A program made the translations under genes and the position numbers. 40,325 bases of DNA. It comes from Clostridiaceae bacterium (GTDB taxonomy: Bacteria > Bacillota > Clostridia > DSM-8532). The notes beneath the pieces were generated by a model. It had not been told where the DNA came from. It did not search any database and saw only the letters and a list, made by a program, of their open reading frames with translations. Every line of letters starts with the position of its first letter. The first letter of the stretch is position 1. Below are positions 33,445 through 40,325 of this stretch, piece by piece. The stretch is from assembly GCA_012839205.1 (NCBI GenBank), contig DUNT01000073.1, positions 1-40,325 of the forward strand, given 5' to 3'.

Positions 33445-33471
33445 AATCGGGTGCCAATACAGCACCCGATT
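33445..33471. terminator. Terminator closing the EET-like operon
   Basis: A perfect 10-bp stem (AATCGGGTGC with GCACCCGATT) closes a 7-nt loop, followed by TTTATAAT on the plus strand. It may also serve the convergent proA gene ending at 33494. Confidence 0.85.
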
Positions 33472-33493
33472 TTATAATCTTATCAACTATTTA

Positions 33494-34780
33494 CTACTTT
33501 CTTGTTATAGGACGATGGGTGAATTTTTTCCTGTTTTCTGCATAATCAGCCACTATATGTCCGTCTCCGATCAGTTTGTACTTATATGTTAAAAGTCCGT
33601 CCAATCCCACCGGTCCTCTGGCATGTACTTTATTTGTGCTTATACCTACTTCTGCCCCAAACCCATACCTGAATCCATCACTGAAGCGGGTGGAACAATT
33701 TGCGAATACATCACCTGAGTCAACATATTCAAGGAATTTTTCAATACTATCCTTGTTTTTTGATACTATGGTATCGGTATGTCCTGAGCCGTAGGTGTTT
33801 ATATGCTCAATAGCCTCATCAATATTTTCTACCACTTTGATTGACAGGATATAGTCCAAATACTCGGTTTCCCAGTCTTCTTCTGTGGCAGGGATACAGT
33901 CAATTATCTCTCTTGTTTTTTCACAGCCTCTTAATTCTACATTCTTTTTTTCCAGAGCTTCTTTTAACTTTGGCAGAATTCCAGCTGCAATACCTTCATG
34001 AACCAATAAGGTTTCCAAAGCATTACAAACTGCTACGTATTGAGTTTTAGAGTCAACTGCAATATCTATTGCCATTTGAATATCTGCATCCTTGTCTATA
34101 TAGCAATGACATATACCATCGGCATGTCCAAGCACCGGAATCCGAGAATTGTCCATAATATACCGCACAAAGTCATTAGAACCTCTTGGTATAATAAGGT
34201 CCACATATTTGTCCAGCTTTAACAACTCCGAAATTTCATCCCTGTTCTCGAGAAGATTTATCCAATTAGAAGGAAGTCCTGCCTCGTTTGTTGCCGATTC
34301 TATTATTTCATAAAGGCATCTGTTGGTTAAGAAAGCCTCGCTGCCGCCTTTAAGCATAACTGCATTACCGCTTTTCAGACAGAGGGTGGAAATCTGAACC
34401 AGGGCATCAGGGCGGGATTCGAAGATTATTCCGATTAAACCGATGGGGCAGCTAACCCTGAACAGTTCCAGCCCTTCATCCAGCTCAGTTGATAAAAGAA
34501 TCTTGCCAACAGGGTCTTCAAGATTTATAAGACTTTTTATTCCGTCTATTACCTCAGTTAGTTTTTTCTCGTCAAACCGTAGCCTTTTTATAAGAGGCAT
34601 GGCAAGGTTTTCAGCCATACTTCGTTTTATGTCTTCTTCATTGGCTTTAAAAATTCTGTTTTTATTCGAATAAAGTGCATCGGCAATCTTTTCTAATGCA
34701 TCATTCTTTTGTTGAGTTGATACTCCGGAAAGGATTATTGATGCTCTTTTAGCATTTTCAGCAAGTAATTTAACAGTCAT
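33494..34780 (-). CDS. proA: Glutamate-5-semialdehyde dehydrogenase (gamma-glutamyl phosphate reductase)
   Basis: Reduces gamma-glutamyl phosphate to the semialdehyde in proline synthesis. The 428 residues have the aldehyde dehydrogenase fold with family motifs including PIGLIGIIFESRPDAL (about 111-126), the GSNDFVRYI region, and the catalytic Cys in TQYVAVCNALETLLVH (about 255). The C-terminal GAEVGISTNKVHARGPVGLDGLLTYKY signature is present. I choose the ATG at 34780, 7 nt after GAGG; the upstream Met at 34843 has no site. proB is not adjacent, which is unusual, since proBA pairs are common in Firmicutes. Confidence 0.95.
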   Translation of the reverse strand: MTVKLLAENAKRASIILSGVSTQQKNDALEKIADALYSNKNRIFKANEEDIKRSMAENLAMPLIKRLRFDEKKLTEVIDGIKSLINLEDPVGKILLSTELDEGLELFRVSCPIGLIGIIFESRPDALVQISTLCLKSGNAVMLKGGSEAFLTNRCLYEIIESATNEAGLPSNWINLLENRDEISELLKLDKYVDLIIPRGSNDFVRYIMDNSRIPVLGHADGICHCYIDKDADIQMAIDIAVDSKTQYVAVCNALETLLVHEGIAAGILPKLKEALEKKNVELRGCEKTREIIDCIPATEEDWETEYLDYILSIKVVENIDEAIEHINTYGSGHTDTIVSKNKDSIEKFLEYVDSGDVFANCSTRFSDGFRYGFGAEVGISTNKVHARGPVGLDGLLTYKYKLIGDGHIVADYAENRKKFTHRPITRK

Positions 34781-34861
34781 AGTATTACCTCTTAAATTAT
34801 TATAATTATTATAAATATACCATGAATTAATATTACTGAACACTTTTTTTCATTATATTCC

Positions 34862-34890
34862 TTGACTTAAAACTTCAAAGACAATATTAT
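34862..34890 (+). promoter_or_regulatory. Sigma-A promoter of prfC
   Basis: TTGACT and TATTAT, each one base off consensus, are 17 bp apart. The start would be near 34897, with a leader of about 35 nt. Confidence 0.75.
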
Positions 34891-34931
34891 ATATTCTGTA
34901 TTTCATAAATTGTCTGAAATGAGGAGCCATA

Positions 34932-36527
34932 GTGAGCATAAGAAAAGACGTACTAAATAAAGAAATTGAACGCAGAAGAACCTTTGCAATAATATCTCAC
35001 CCGGACGCAGGTAAAACCACATTAACAGAGAAACTTTTACTCTACGGCGGAGCCATTCATATGGCCGGGTCGGTCAAAGCGAGAAAAGCAGCTCATCATG
35101 CTGTATCCGACTGGATGGAAATTGAAAAACAACGTGGCATTTCTGTAACTTCAAGTGTAATGCAGTTTAATTATAATAATTTTTGTATAAATATTCTTGA
35201 TACCCCCGGCCACCAGGATTTTAGTGAGGACACCTACAGAACCCTGGTTGCGGCCGACAGTGCTGTAATGCTTATTGACGGCGCCAAGGGTGTTGAAACT
35301 CAGACAATAAAGCTGTTTCAAGTATGTAAGATGAGGGGTCTGCCTATTTTTACTTTTATTAATAAAATGGACAGAGCAAGCAAAGATCCTTTTGCCTTGA
35401 TGCAGGAACTTGAAGATGTTCTGGGTATTCGCTCTTATCCGATGAATTGGCCTATAGGTACGGACGGGGATTTCAAAGGTGTATATAACAGAAAGCTCCG
35501 TCAAATTGTACTTTTCACCAGTGACAAATCCCATGGACAAACAATTATTAATTCCACTAAAGGTAGTGTCGAAGACCCTATTTTCAAGGACTTATTAGGA
35601 GAACCCTATTATTCTAAGCTGGTGGAAGATATTGAGCTTTTAGATATTGCCGGTGACAGTTTTGATTTAAATAAGATTTTAAAAGGCGAATTAACCCCCA
35701 TCTTTTTTGGGAGCGCTATGACTAATTTTGGTGTAGAGTTATTTTTGGAGGAATTCTTAAATATGTCCCCTCCTCCCCACGAACAATTATTTGGAGATAG
35801 AATTATTGACCCTATAAACGATGATTTTACCGGCTTTATCTTTAAGATACAGGCAAATATGAATCCTAACCACAGAGACAGGTTAGCTTTTATGCGGATT
35901 TGTTCGGGTGTATTTAAACGAGGTATGCAGGTTATACATAGTAAAACCAGTAAACCTGTTCGGCTTGCACAGCCGCAGCAGTTTATGGCTCAGGAGCGGG
36001 AAATTATTGACATTGCTTATCCCGGTGACATTGTAGGCCTTTTTGATCCTGGTATTTTCAGTATCGGTGATGCATTAAGCACATCGGGTGAGCTAATCTT
36101 CACTGGTATACCTGCCTTCCCTGCCGAGCACTTTGCCCGGGTAACAGCAAAGGATACCATGAAGAGGAAACAATTTTTAAAAGGAATTAAACAGCTTGCA
36201 GAAGAAGGCGCTATCCAGGTATATAAGCAGCCTGATATAGGAGTAGAAGAATTCGTTATCGGGGCTGTAGGTGTTCTTCAGTTCGATGTATTAGAACACA
36301 GGTTAAAAAATGAATATGGTGTCGATTTAAAACTAACACATCTGAACCACCGTCATGCTCGCTGGATAAACGATATAAATGGTAAACCCGAAGATTTGAA
36401 CATTACATCTACAACTATGATTGTTAAAGACAAACGAGATGACTATGTTTTATTATTTGAAAATGAGTGGTCTATCCAATGGGCTTTGGACAGAAATAAA
36501 GGCCTTTCACTGCGTGATATTTCATAA
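34932..36527 (+). CDS. prfC: Peptide chain release factor 3
   Basis: GTPase that removes RF1 or RF2 from the ribosome after termination. The 531 residues begin with the G domain: G1 SHPDAGKTTLTEK (about 20-32), G2 region RGISVTSSVM, G3 DTPGHQDF, G4 NKMD, then a long RF3-type insert. After this come domain II (GFIFKIQANMNPNHRDRLAFMR) and domain III (GAVGVLQFDVLEHRLKNEYGVD). The length and QFMAQERE motif separate it from EF-G. The start is a GTG after AGGAG. It diverges from proA. Confidence 0.96.
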   Translation: MSIRKDVLNKEIERRRTFAIISHPDAGKTTLTEKLLLYGGAIHMAGSVKARKAAHHAVSDWMEIEKQRGISVTSSVMQFNYNNFCINILDTPGHQDFSEDTYRTLVAADSAVMLIDGAKGVETQTIKLFQVCKMRGLPIFTFINKMDRASKDPFALMQELEDVLGIRSYPMNWPIGTDGDFKGVYNRKLRQIVLFTSDKSHGQTIINSTKGSVEDPIFKDLLGEPYYSKLVEDIELLDIAGDSFDLNKILKGELTPIFFGSAMTNFGVELFLEEFLNMSPPPHEQLFGDRIIDPINDDFTGFIFKIQANMNPNHRDRLAFMRICSGVFKRGMQVIHSKTSKPVRLAQPQQFMAQEREIIDIAYPGDIVGLFDPGIFSIGDALSTSGELIFTGIPAFPAEHFARVTAKDTMKRKQFLKGIKQLAEEGAIQVYKQPDIGVEEFVIGAVGVLQFDVLEHRLKNEYGVDLKLTHLNHRHARWINDINGKPEDLNITSTTMIVKDKRDDYVLLFENEWSIQWALDRNKGLSLRDIS

Positions 36528-36725
36528 ATAATATTCAGATACGGGTTACTAATATATTATATCCAATTAAAATAATATACCTTAACCTTTCTGCATGTTT
36601 TATCGTTTATAATTCTTACTGTGTTGGTAATAAAGAAATGAGATTTATTGAAATTTTAAACTCATTATGCATGAAAGGGGAAAGTTGACTTAATATACAA
36701 TCTTTAGCCAACTGTTTAGATAATA

Positions 36726-37829
36726 ATGCGAAAGATTCCAATAGAATATGTAATACCCGGCCAAGTATTACATAAACCAGTATTTGATTATTCCGGAAAT
36801 ATCATAATAGAAAAGAATACGGTATTAGATGAAAGCAGTATTAAGAAAATAAAAAAATTTGGTATTGGTACTGTTCATATATTGGATGATATCTCCCAGC
36901 ATGAATTGGAAGATATAATAAAGCCTAAACTGATAAAAAGGTTTAAAGACACAGATACAAAAATTATTAATATAACCTCTAATAAGGAAATTGTTACAGA
37001 CAAAAAAGGGTTTCGAAAGTCAATCCATCAATGCATAGAAAACTATGAGTCTTTTATAGATGAAATAATTGAAGATACAATTCATAACAGTGATATTGTT
37101 AATAATTTGATGACTGTTTCGACCTATGACGACAGTACATTTATTCACAGTATTAATGTTATGCTTTTATCACTTGTTGTGGCCAATAGGCTCGGCATGG
37201 ACAGGTCTGAGGTTAAGAGAGTTGCATTAAGCTGTTTGTTGCATGATATCGGAAAAATATATATACCGTTAAGTATTATAAATAAAGTTGATAAACTTGA
37301 GGTTGAAGAGTTTAATATTATCAAAAACCACCCTCGTAAAGGCTACGAGTTTTTAAGGGATTGTACAGACTTAAGTCTAAGCGAAAGAATTGCATGCCTG
37401 ACTCATCATGAAAAATGGGATGGTACAGGCTATCCCTTTGGCAAGAGTGGTGAAGATATACATTTATACGGGCGCATATGTTGCCTCTGCGATATCTTTG
37501 ACGCACTGACTTCCGATAAAGCATACAGAAGAGGTGTTAAGCCAAATGAAGCAATGGAATACATCATGGCTAATGGTGGCATACTCTTCGATTATGAACT
37601 GGTTAAAATATTTACTGAAGCTGTTAATATATACCCCATAGGAACTATGGTGCTTTTATCCAACGGTTTTGAAGGAATCGTTGAAGGAATTGGCGAGTAC
37701 AATATGCGCCCTGCTGTTACTATATACTATGAGAATAAAGAAAAGGTAACTCCATATACTCTGGATCTTCAGAATTCATTAAATATAGTGATAAAAGATA
37801 TAATATATAAGTTTTCTACAGAAGAATAA
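36726..37829 (+). CDS. HD-GYP domain cyclic-di-GMP phosphodiesterase
   Basis: Probably degrades c-di-GMP and so favours motility over surface growth. The 367 residues start with a region like the DUF3391/N-terminal domain of such proteins (RKIPIEYVIPGQVLHKPVFDY). The HD-GYP domain (about 125-305) shows LLHDIGKIYIP (HD), HPRKGYEFL, HHEKWDGTGYP (the GYP motif) and DIFDALTSDKAYRRG. A C-terminal tail of about 60 residues contains a PilZ-like short beta region. The ATG at 36726 has no good ribosome site within 15 nt; a purine run (AAAGGGGAAAG) lies about 40 nt upstream. The gap 36528-36725 holds nothing else I can support. Confidence 0.9.
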   Translation: MRKIPIEYVIPGQVLHKPVFDYSGNIIIEKNTVLDESSIKKIKKFGIGTVHILDDISQHELEDIIKPKLIKRFKDTDTKIINITSNKEIVTDKKGFRKSIHQCIENYESFIDEIIEDTIHNSDIVNNLMTVSTYDDSTFIHSINVMLLSLVVANRLGMDRSEVKRVALSCLLHDIGKIYIPLSIINKVDKLEVEEFNIIKNHPRKGYEFLRDCTDLSLSERIACLTHHEKWDGTGYPFGKSGEDIHLYGRICCLCDIFDALTSDKAYRRGVKPNEAMEYIMANGGILFDYELVKIFTEAVNIYPIGTMVLLSNGFEGIVEGIGEYNMRPAVTIYYENKEKVTPYTLDLQNSLNIVIKDIIYKFSTEE

Positions 37830-37845
37830 AAAATATTGGTCAAGG

Positions 37846-37880
37846 AAAAACGGCTATGATCAAATTCCATAGCCGTTTTT
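37846..37880. terminator. Bidirectional terminator between HD-GYP and ACT genes
   Basis: A perfect 13-bp stem (AAAAACGGCTATG with CATAGCCGTTTTT) closes a 9-nt loop and carries T runs on both strands. It lies between two convergent genes. Confidence 0.92.
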
Positions 37881-37883
37881 ATA

Positions 37884-38318
37884 CTAAATATTATATATTT
37901 CATCTGTAGAAATAATTTCTATCCCATTGTTTTTTAATATGTTAACAGTGTTTTGTGTATCCTCAACCCGGATAATAATAATTGCTTTGCCATCTCCTGT
38001 ATTTCCTAAATAAGAATACATATATTCAATTCCGATATTATTATCTTCAAGATGATTTAATGCAAGCGACAAACCTCCAGGCTTATTGTCAACACAAATT
38101 GCAATTACTTCTGTTATGTCTACCGAAAAGTTATTTTTTCTCAGAACTTCAACTGCATTATCTGGTTTATCCACAATAAGCCTTAATATGCCAAACTCGG
38201 TTGTGTCGGCTATAGTTAAAGCATTAATATCAATATTGTTGCTGCCTAAGATGCGTGTTACTTCAGCCAATCTTCCAGATTTGTTTTCCAAAAATACTGA
38301 TACCTGTTTTACCTGCAT
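37884..38318 (-). CDS. Tandem ACT-domain protein
   Basis: A 144-residue protein made of two ACT domains and nothing else: about 1-68 (VKQVSVFLENKSGRLAEVTRIL) and 69-144 (AICVDNKPGGLSLALNHLEDN). Each has the ligand-binding turn N-K-S/P-G. Stand-alone double-ACT proteins bind amino acids and act as sensors or regulatory partners; in many clostridia and archaea they accompany phenylacetate-CoA ligase or branched-chain amino acid genes, none of which is here. A GGGGTGAAGG stretch precedes the ATG. Confidence 0.85.
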   Translation of the reverse strand: MQVKQVSVFLENKSGRLAEVTRILGSNNIDINALTIADTTEFGILRLIVDKPDNAVEVLRKNNFSVDITEVIAICVDNKPGGLSLALNHLEDNNIGIEYMYSYLGNTGDGKAIIIIRVEDTQNTVNILKNNGIEIISTDEIYNI

Positions 38319-38428
38319 ACCTTCACCCCACTATTTCATATATTCTAATTTTACCACAGGTATCAATATAAAAACATATAATAACGGTAAATAATATGTT
38401 ATAGATTTATCACCATAGCAAGTATAAA

Positions 38429-38713
38429 CTATGGAAGCAACAGTGTCTGGCCTGCATATATCACATCTGATTTAAGATTATTCAGCTTTTTAATATTGTA
38501 AATATATTCCCTGATATCTTTATTATTGTTATTTGCTGCAGCTATTTTCCAAAGCGAATCACCGCTTTTTACTTTCACAACCTCGTATTCTTGCTTAATA
38601 TTCGAGGTTGCACCAGCATTTGCAATCATCCCGGTGAAAACAGTAAGCATGACAAAGAGAACTATAAATGTAGCAAAACGCCGTTTATTCTTTAATCTGT
38701 ATCTCTTTTTCAT
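38429..38713 (-). CDS. yneA: YneA-like LysM protein, SOS-controlled division inhibitor candidate
   Basis: A 94-residue protein with a basic N-terminus (MKKRYRLKNKRRFATF), one membrane helix or signal anchor (about 14-34), and a C-terminal LysM domain (about 43-94, EVVKVKSGDSLWKIAAANN to AGQTLLLP) that binds peptidoglycan. This is the layout of Bacillus YneA, which blocks cell division during the SOS response and lies divergent from lexA, exactly as here. GGAGG lies 8 nt before the ATG. Its promoter has perfect consensus boxes and is covered by SOS boxes. The symbol is given by analogy of layout and place. Confidence 0.82.
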   Translation of the reverse strand: MKKRYRLKNKRRFATFIVLFVMLTVFTGMIANAGATSNIKQEYEVVKVKSGDSLWKIAAANNNNKDIREYIYNIKKLNNLKSDVIYAGQTLLLP

Positions 38714-38727
38714 ATTTTCATCCTCCA

Positions 38728-38739
38728 GAACGTATGTTC
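38728..38739. promoter_or_regulatory. LexA (SOS) box 1
   Basis: GAACGTATGTTC fits the Gram-positive LexA/DinR consensus (GAAC, four bases, GTTC). It lies just after the predicted yneA transcription start and before its ribosome site. Confidence 0.9.
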
Positions 38740-38749
38740 TTTGGAAATA

Positions 38750-38778
38750 ATTATACCGAACAGGTGTTCTTTTGTCAA
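38750..38778 (-). promoter_or_regulatory. yneA promoter, perfect sigma-A consensus
   Basis: On the minus strand TTGACA and TATAAT are separated by 17 bp. SOS box 2 fills the spacer, so LexA binding would block RNA polymerase directly. Confidence 0.9.
38758..38769. promoter_or_regulatory. LexA (SOS) box 2
   Basis: GAACAGGTGTTC, inside the yneA promoter spacer and 30 bp from box 1. Confidence 0.9.
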
Positions 38779-38786
38779 GCTATATC

Positions 38787-38798
38787 GAACATTTGTTT
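38787..38798. promoter_or_regulatory. LexA (SOS) box 3
   Basis: GAACATTTGTTT, a slightly weaker match, overlaps the first two bases of the lexA -35 element and lies 29 bp from box 2. It suits autorepression of lexA. Confidence 0.82.
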
Positions 38799-38825
38799 GA
38801 CAAAAATTTTACATAAAGATATAAT
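38797..38825 (+). promoter_or_regulatory. lexA promoter, perfect sigma-A consensus
   Basis: TTGACA and TATAAT are separated by 17 bp; the start would be near 38832. SOS box 3 overlaps the -35. Confidence 0.9.
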
Positions 38826-38895
38826 TATTATAGAAAGTTGTTTTTGTCTTTAATTTGCAATTAATTTCGAAAATAATCTTATGGAGGATGTTAAT

Positions 38896-39522
38896 ATGAG
38901 ACATCGCGATAATGATAAAAAAAAGCAAATACTTGATTTTCTCAATCGTTATTCTATAGAAAAAGGCTTCCCCCCATCAGTCAGAGAAATCTGCCAGGCA
39001 GTTGGGTTCAAATCAACCTCAACTGTACACGCTTACCTCAAAAAGCTCGAAGAAGAAGGTGCAATAACTAAAGATGCCACAAAACCCAGGGCGCTTAAAG
39101 TTTTAGACGATACTTCAAAAAATCTTGAAGGCTATGTGGCAAATCAAGAAATTGACAATATTCCCATAGTAGGTAAAATAACAGCTGGTTCACCTATTCT
39201 TGCCGTAGAAAATATAGAGGATACCTTTCCTGTGCCTGTACAATATCTGGAGAACTCAACTACCTTCATGCTGAAAGTAAAAGGCGAAAGTATGATAAAT
39301 GCCGGTATATTAGATGGTGACTATATCATTGTTAAACAGCAGAATACTGCGAATAACGGGGATATTGTAGTGGCATTAATTGAAGATGAAGCAACTGTAA
39401 AAACATTTTACAAGGAAAAAGATCATTACCGGCTTCAGCCTGAGAATCCTGACTATGAGCCAATAATAGTAAAAGAATTTAATATTCTCGGTAAGGTTAT
39501 AGGACTGTTCAGGAAATATTAA
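38896..39522 (+). CDS. lexA: SOS repressor LexA
   Basis: Represses DNA-damage genes and cleaves itself when RecA filaments form. The 208 residues have an N-terminal winged helix (about 1-65, with FPPSVREICQAVGFKSTSTVHAYLKKLEE) and a C-terminal S24 peptidase domain. The cleavage site is Ala97-Gly98 (GKITAGSP), the nucleophile Ser132 (KGESMINAG) and the general base Lys169 (EATVKTFY). I choose the ATG at 38896, 8 nt after GGAGG; the ATG at 38881 contains that site. Divergent from yneA, under three SOS boxes. Confidence 0.97.
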   Translation: MRHRDNDKKKQILDFLNRYSIEKGFPPSVREICQAVGFKSTSTVHAYLKKLEEEGAITKDATKPRALKVLDDTSKNLEGYVANQEIDNIPIVGKITAGSPILAVENIEDTFPVPVQYLENSTTFMLKVKGESMINAGILDGDYIIVKQQNTANNGDIVVALIEDEATVKTFYKEKDHYRLQPENPDYEPIIVKEFNILGKVIGLFRKY

Positions 39523-39589
39523 TAAAGTTTTACGTTTTAAATATCTTTTGTTCTTAATCAAACTATTACGTAAGGTATTTATTAGATAA

Positions 39590-39625
39590 AAAATCAGATG
39601 CTCTATTACTGAAACATCTGATTTT
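39590..39625. terminator. Bidirectional terminator between lexA and tRNA-Pro
   Basis: An 11-bp perfect stem (AAAATCAGATG with CATCTGATTTT) closes a 14-nt loop, with T runs on both strands. It is 67 nt past lexA and 3 nt past the tRNA CCA end on the other strand. Confidence 0.85.
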
Positions 39626-39628
39626 ACA

Positions 39629-39704
39629 TGGTCGGAGTGAGAAGACTCGAACTTCCGGCCTCTTGGTCCCGAACCAAGCGCGCTACCAGCTGCGCTACAC
39701 CCCG
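39629..39704 (-). tRNA. tRNA-Pro (anticodon CGG)
   Basis: A 76-nt gene that folds fully on the minus strand. The acceptor stem CGGGGTG pairs with CACTCCG (one G-T pair). The D stem is GCGC/GCGC and the anticodon stem CTTGG/CCAAG holds the loop TTCGGGA, giving anticodon CGG for codon CCG. The T arm has the loop TTCGAGT. Discriminator A and an encoded CCA follow. A terminator lies directly downstream. The 158 nt to the next gene hold nothing clear. Confidence 0.95.
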
Positions 39705-39862
39705 CTGAACAATGATTATTATAAATCAATTCTTTATAAAACACAAGCACGGAAGAGAGTATTTTTTGCATGAACTTAATGAAAAATCACCGGGCTGCGT
39801 TTAATCTCCATTATCAAATCTGGACATTTTTCTATGACAAATAATAAATAGTTTCCAAATAT

Positions 39863-40325
39863 GTGCCGATTAGTTTATTAGTATTTCATTTCAAGTTATT
39901 TTTTAATAACATAGGGTATATTTGTATTGACAGTGAAATCGGTATTGATGACAAAAAAATATATGACCTGGGTGCAGTGCGATGTGATGGTCAAGTGTTT
40001 CATAGTGCGTCAATTAAAGATTTTCGTACGTTTATTACCGGGATGGAGTACATTTGTGGGCATAATATCATCCACCATGATATGATTTTTCTGAAACCAC
40101 ATATTAGTGATGATATTAAATATAAATATATTGACACGCTTTTTCTCTCCCCCCTGCTATTTCCTAAAAGACCTTATCACGCTTTACTTAAGTATGATAA
40201 ACTCCAAACAGATGAACTTAACAATCCGCTTAATGATGCTAAAAAAGCAGAAAAACTTTTTTATGATGAAGTAAATGCTTTCTATGCGCTATCATCACAA
40301 CGTAAGCAGATATACTGCTGTTTGT
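39863..40325 (+). CDS. N-terminal exonuclease domain of a RecQ-type helicase, cut by window end
   Basis: The frame is open to the last base. It encodes a DEDD 3'-5' exonuclease domain: YICIDSEIGIDDKKIYDLGAV with the D-x-E motif, ICGHNIIHHDMIFLKP, IDTLFLSPLLFPKRPYH and LNNPLNDAKKAEKLFYDE. I recognise this pattern from large RecQ-family helicases (over 1,000 residues) with an N-terminal exonuclease. The start is doubtful: after the stop at 39845 the only standard start is a GTG at 39863, with no ribosome site, while homologous sequence would begin near 39905-39914, where only AAT, AAC, ATA and GGG codons occur. It may use an unusual start or be damaged at its 5' end. Confidence 0.65.
   Translation, partial: MPISLLVFHFKLFFNNIGYICIDSEIGIDDKKIYDLGAVRCDGQVFHSASIKDFRTFITGMEYICGHNIIHHDMIFLKPHISDDIKYKYIDTLFLSPLLFPKRPYHALLKYDKLQTDELNNPLNDAKKAEKLFYDEVNAFYALSSQRKQIYCCL

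Noticed and set aside
34780-34931. T-box or proline-responsive leader upstream of proA
   Set aside because: The 151-nt gap to prfC is AT-rich, lacks the T-box core and a terminator fold, and is mostly occupied by the prfC promoter.
39629-39704. tRNA-Pro as attachment site of a genomic island
   Set aside because: An island would normally abut the tRNA 3' end, which faces lexA; the RecQ-type gene is on the 5' side and no integrase or repeated tRNA end is seen.
39376-39771. Minus-strand frame of 131 codons over the lexA end and tRNA-Pro
   Set aside because: It runs through a complete tRNA gene and a terminator and is antisense to lexA.

Overview
The window is AT-rich DNA from a low-GC, Gram-positive, endospore-forming anaerobe of the class Clostridia. 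The sequence supports this through an uninterrupted sporulation sigma factor K gene, an IspH-ribosomal protein S1 fusion, a HutP-family gene next to cmk, a LexA/DinR-type SOS region and strong AGGAGG ribosome binding sites. I cannot name the species. Apart from repeats near 10.8 kb and 25.3-25.6 kb, it looks like ordinary chromosomal backbone.

Left third, almost all minus strand. Read in the direction of transcription, one cluster is a HutP-like protein, cmk, plsC and the ispH-rpsA fusion, ending at a terminator (6247-6269). The next is cheR, a 56-residue coiled-coil protein, ruvA, ruvB, proC, a NUDIX hydrolase and tyrA. A membrane-anchored protein of unknown function follows. To the right lie another anchored unknown, a repeat-filled gap (10.7-11.0 kb), a HI0933-type flavoprotein and an RpiR regulator.

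Middle (13.3-24.3 kb). sigK (+) converges on an AI-2E/PerM-family transporter (-). Then come thpR, a nifS-nifU pair preceded by a perfect Crp/Fnr-type palindrome, a methyltransferase, mscL with a good sigma-A promoter, an LCP cell-wall ligase, and a Na+-translocating decarboxylase beta subunit followed by a 46-residue OadG-like subunit. A divergent pair of proteins made of repeated CarboxypepD_reg-like domains, both without signal peptides, is the least understood part.

Right third. After an ECF S component, a composite repeat region and metF, one promoter (26565-26593) drives a probable flavin-based extracellular electron transfer (EET) operon. It holds eetA-like, eetB-like, ndh2 with a C-terminal membrane domain, a dmkB-like polyprenyl synthase, a PplA-position lipoprotein, apbE/fmnB-like, a small unknown membrane protein and a metallo-hydrolase. 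The order and content resemble the Listeria EET locus, but no UbiA-type prenyltransferase (dmkA) is present and the lipoprotein lacks the usual flavinylation motif. This is the best candidate for an interesting system. Next are proA, prfC, an HD-GYP protein, a tandem ACT protein, the divergent yneA-like/lexA pair with three SOS boxes and two consensus promoters, tRNA-Pro(CGG), and the 5' part of an exonuclease-RecQ helicase gene cut by the window end.
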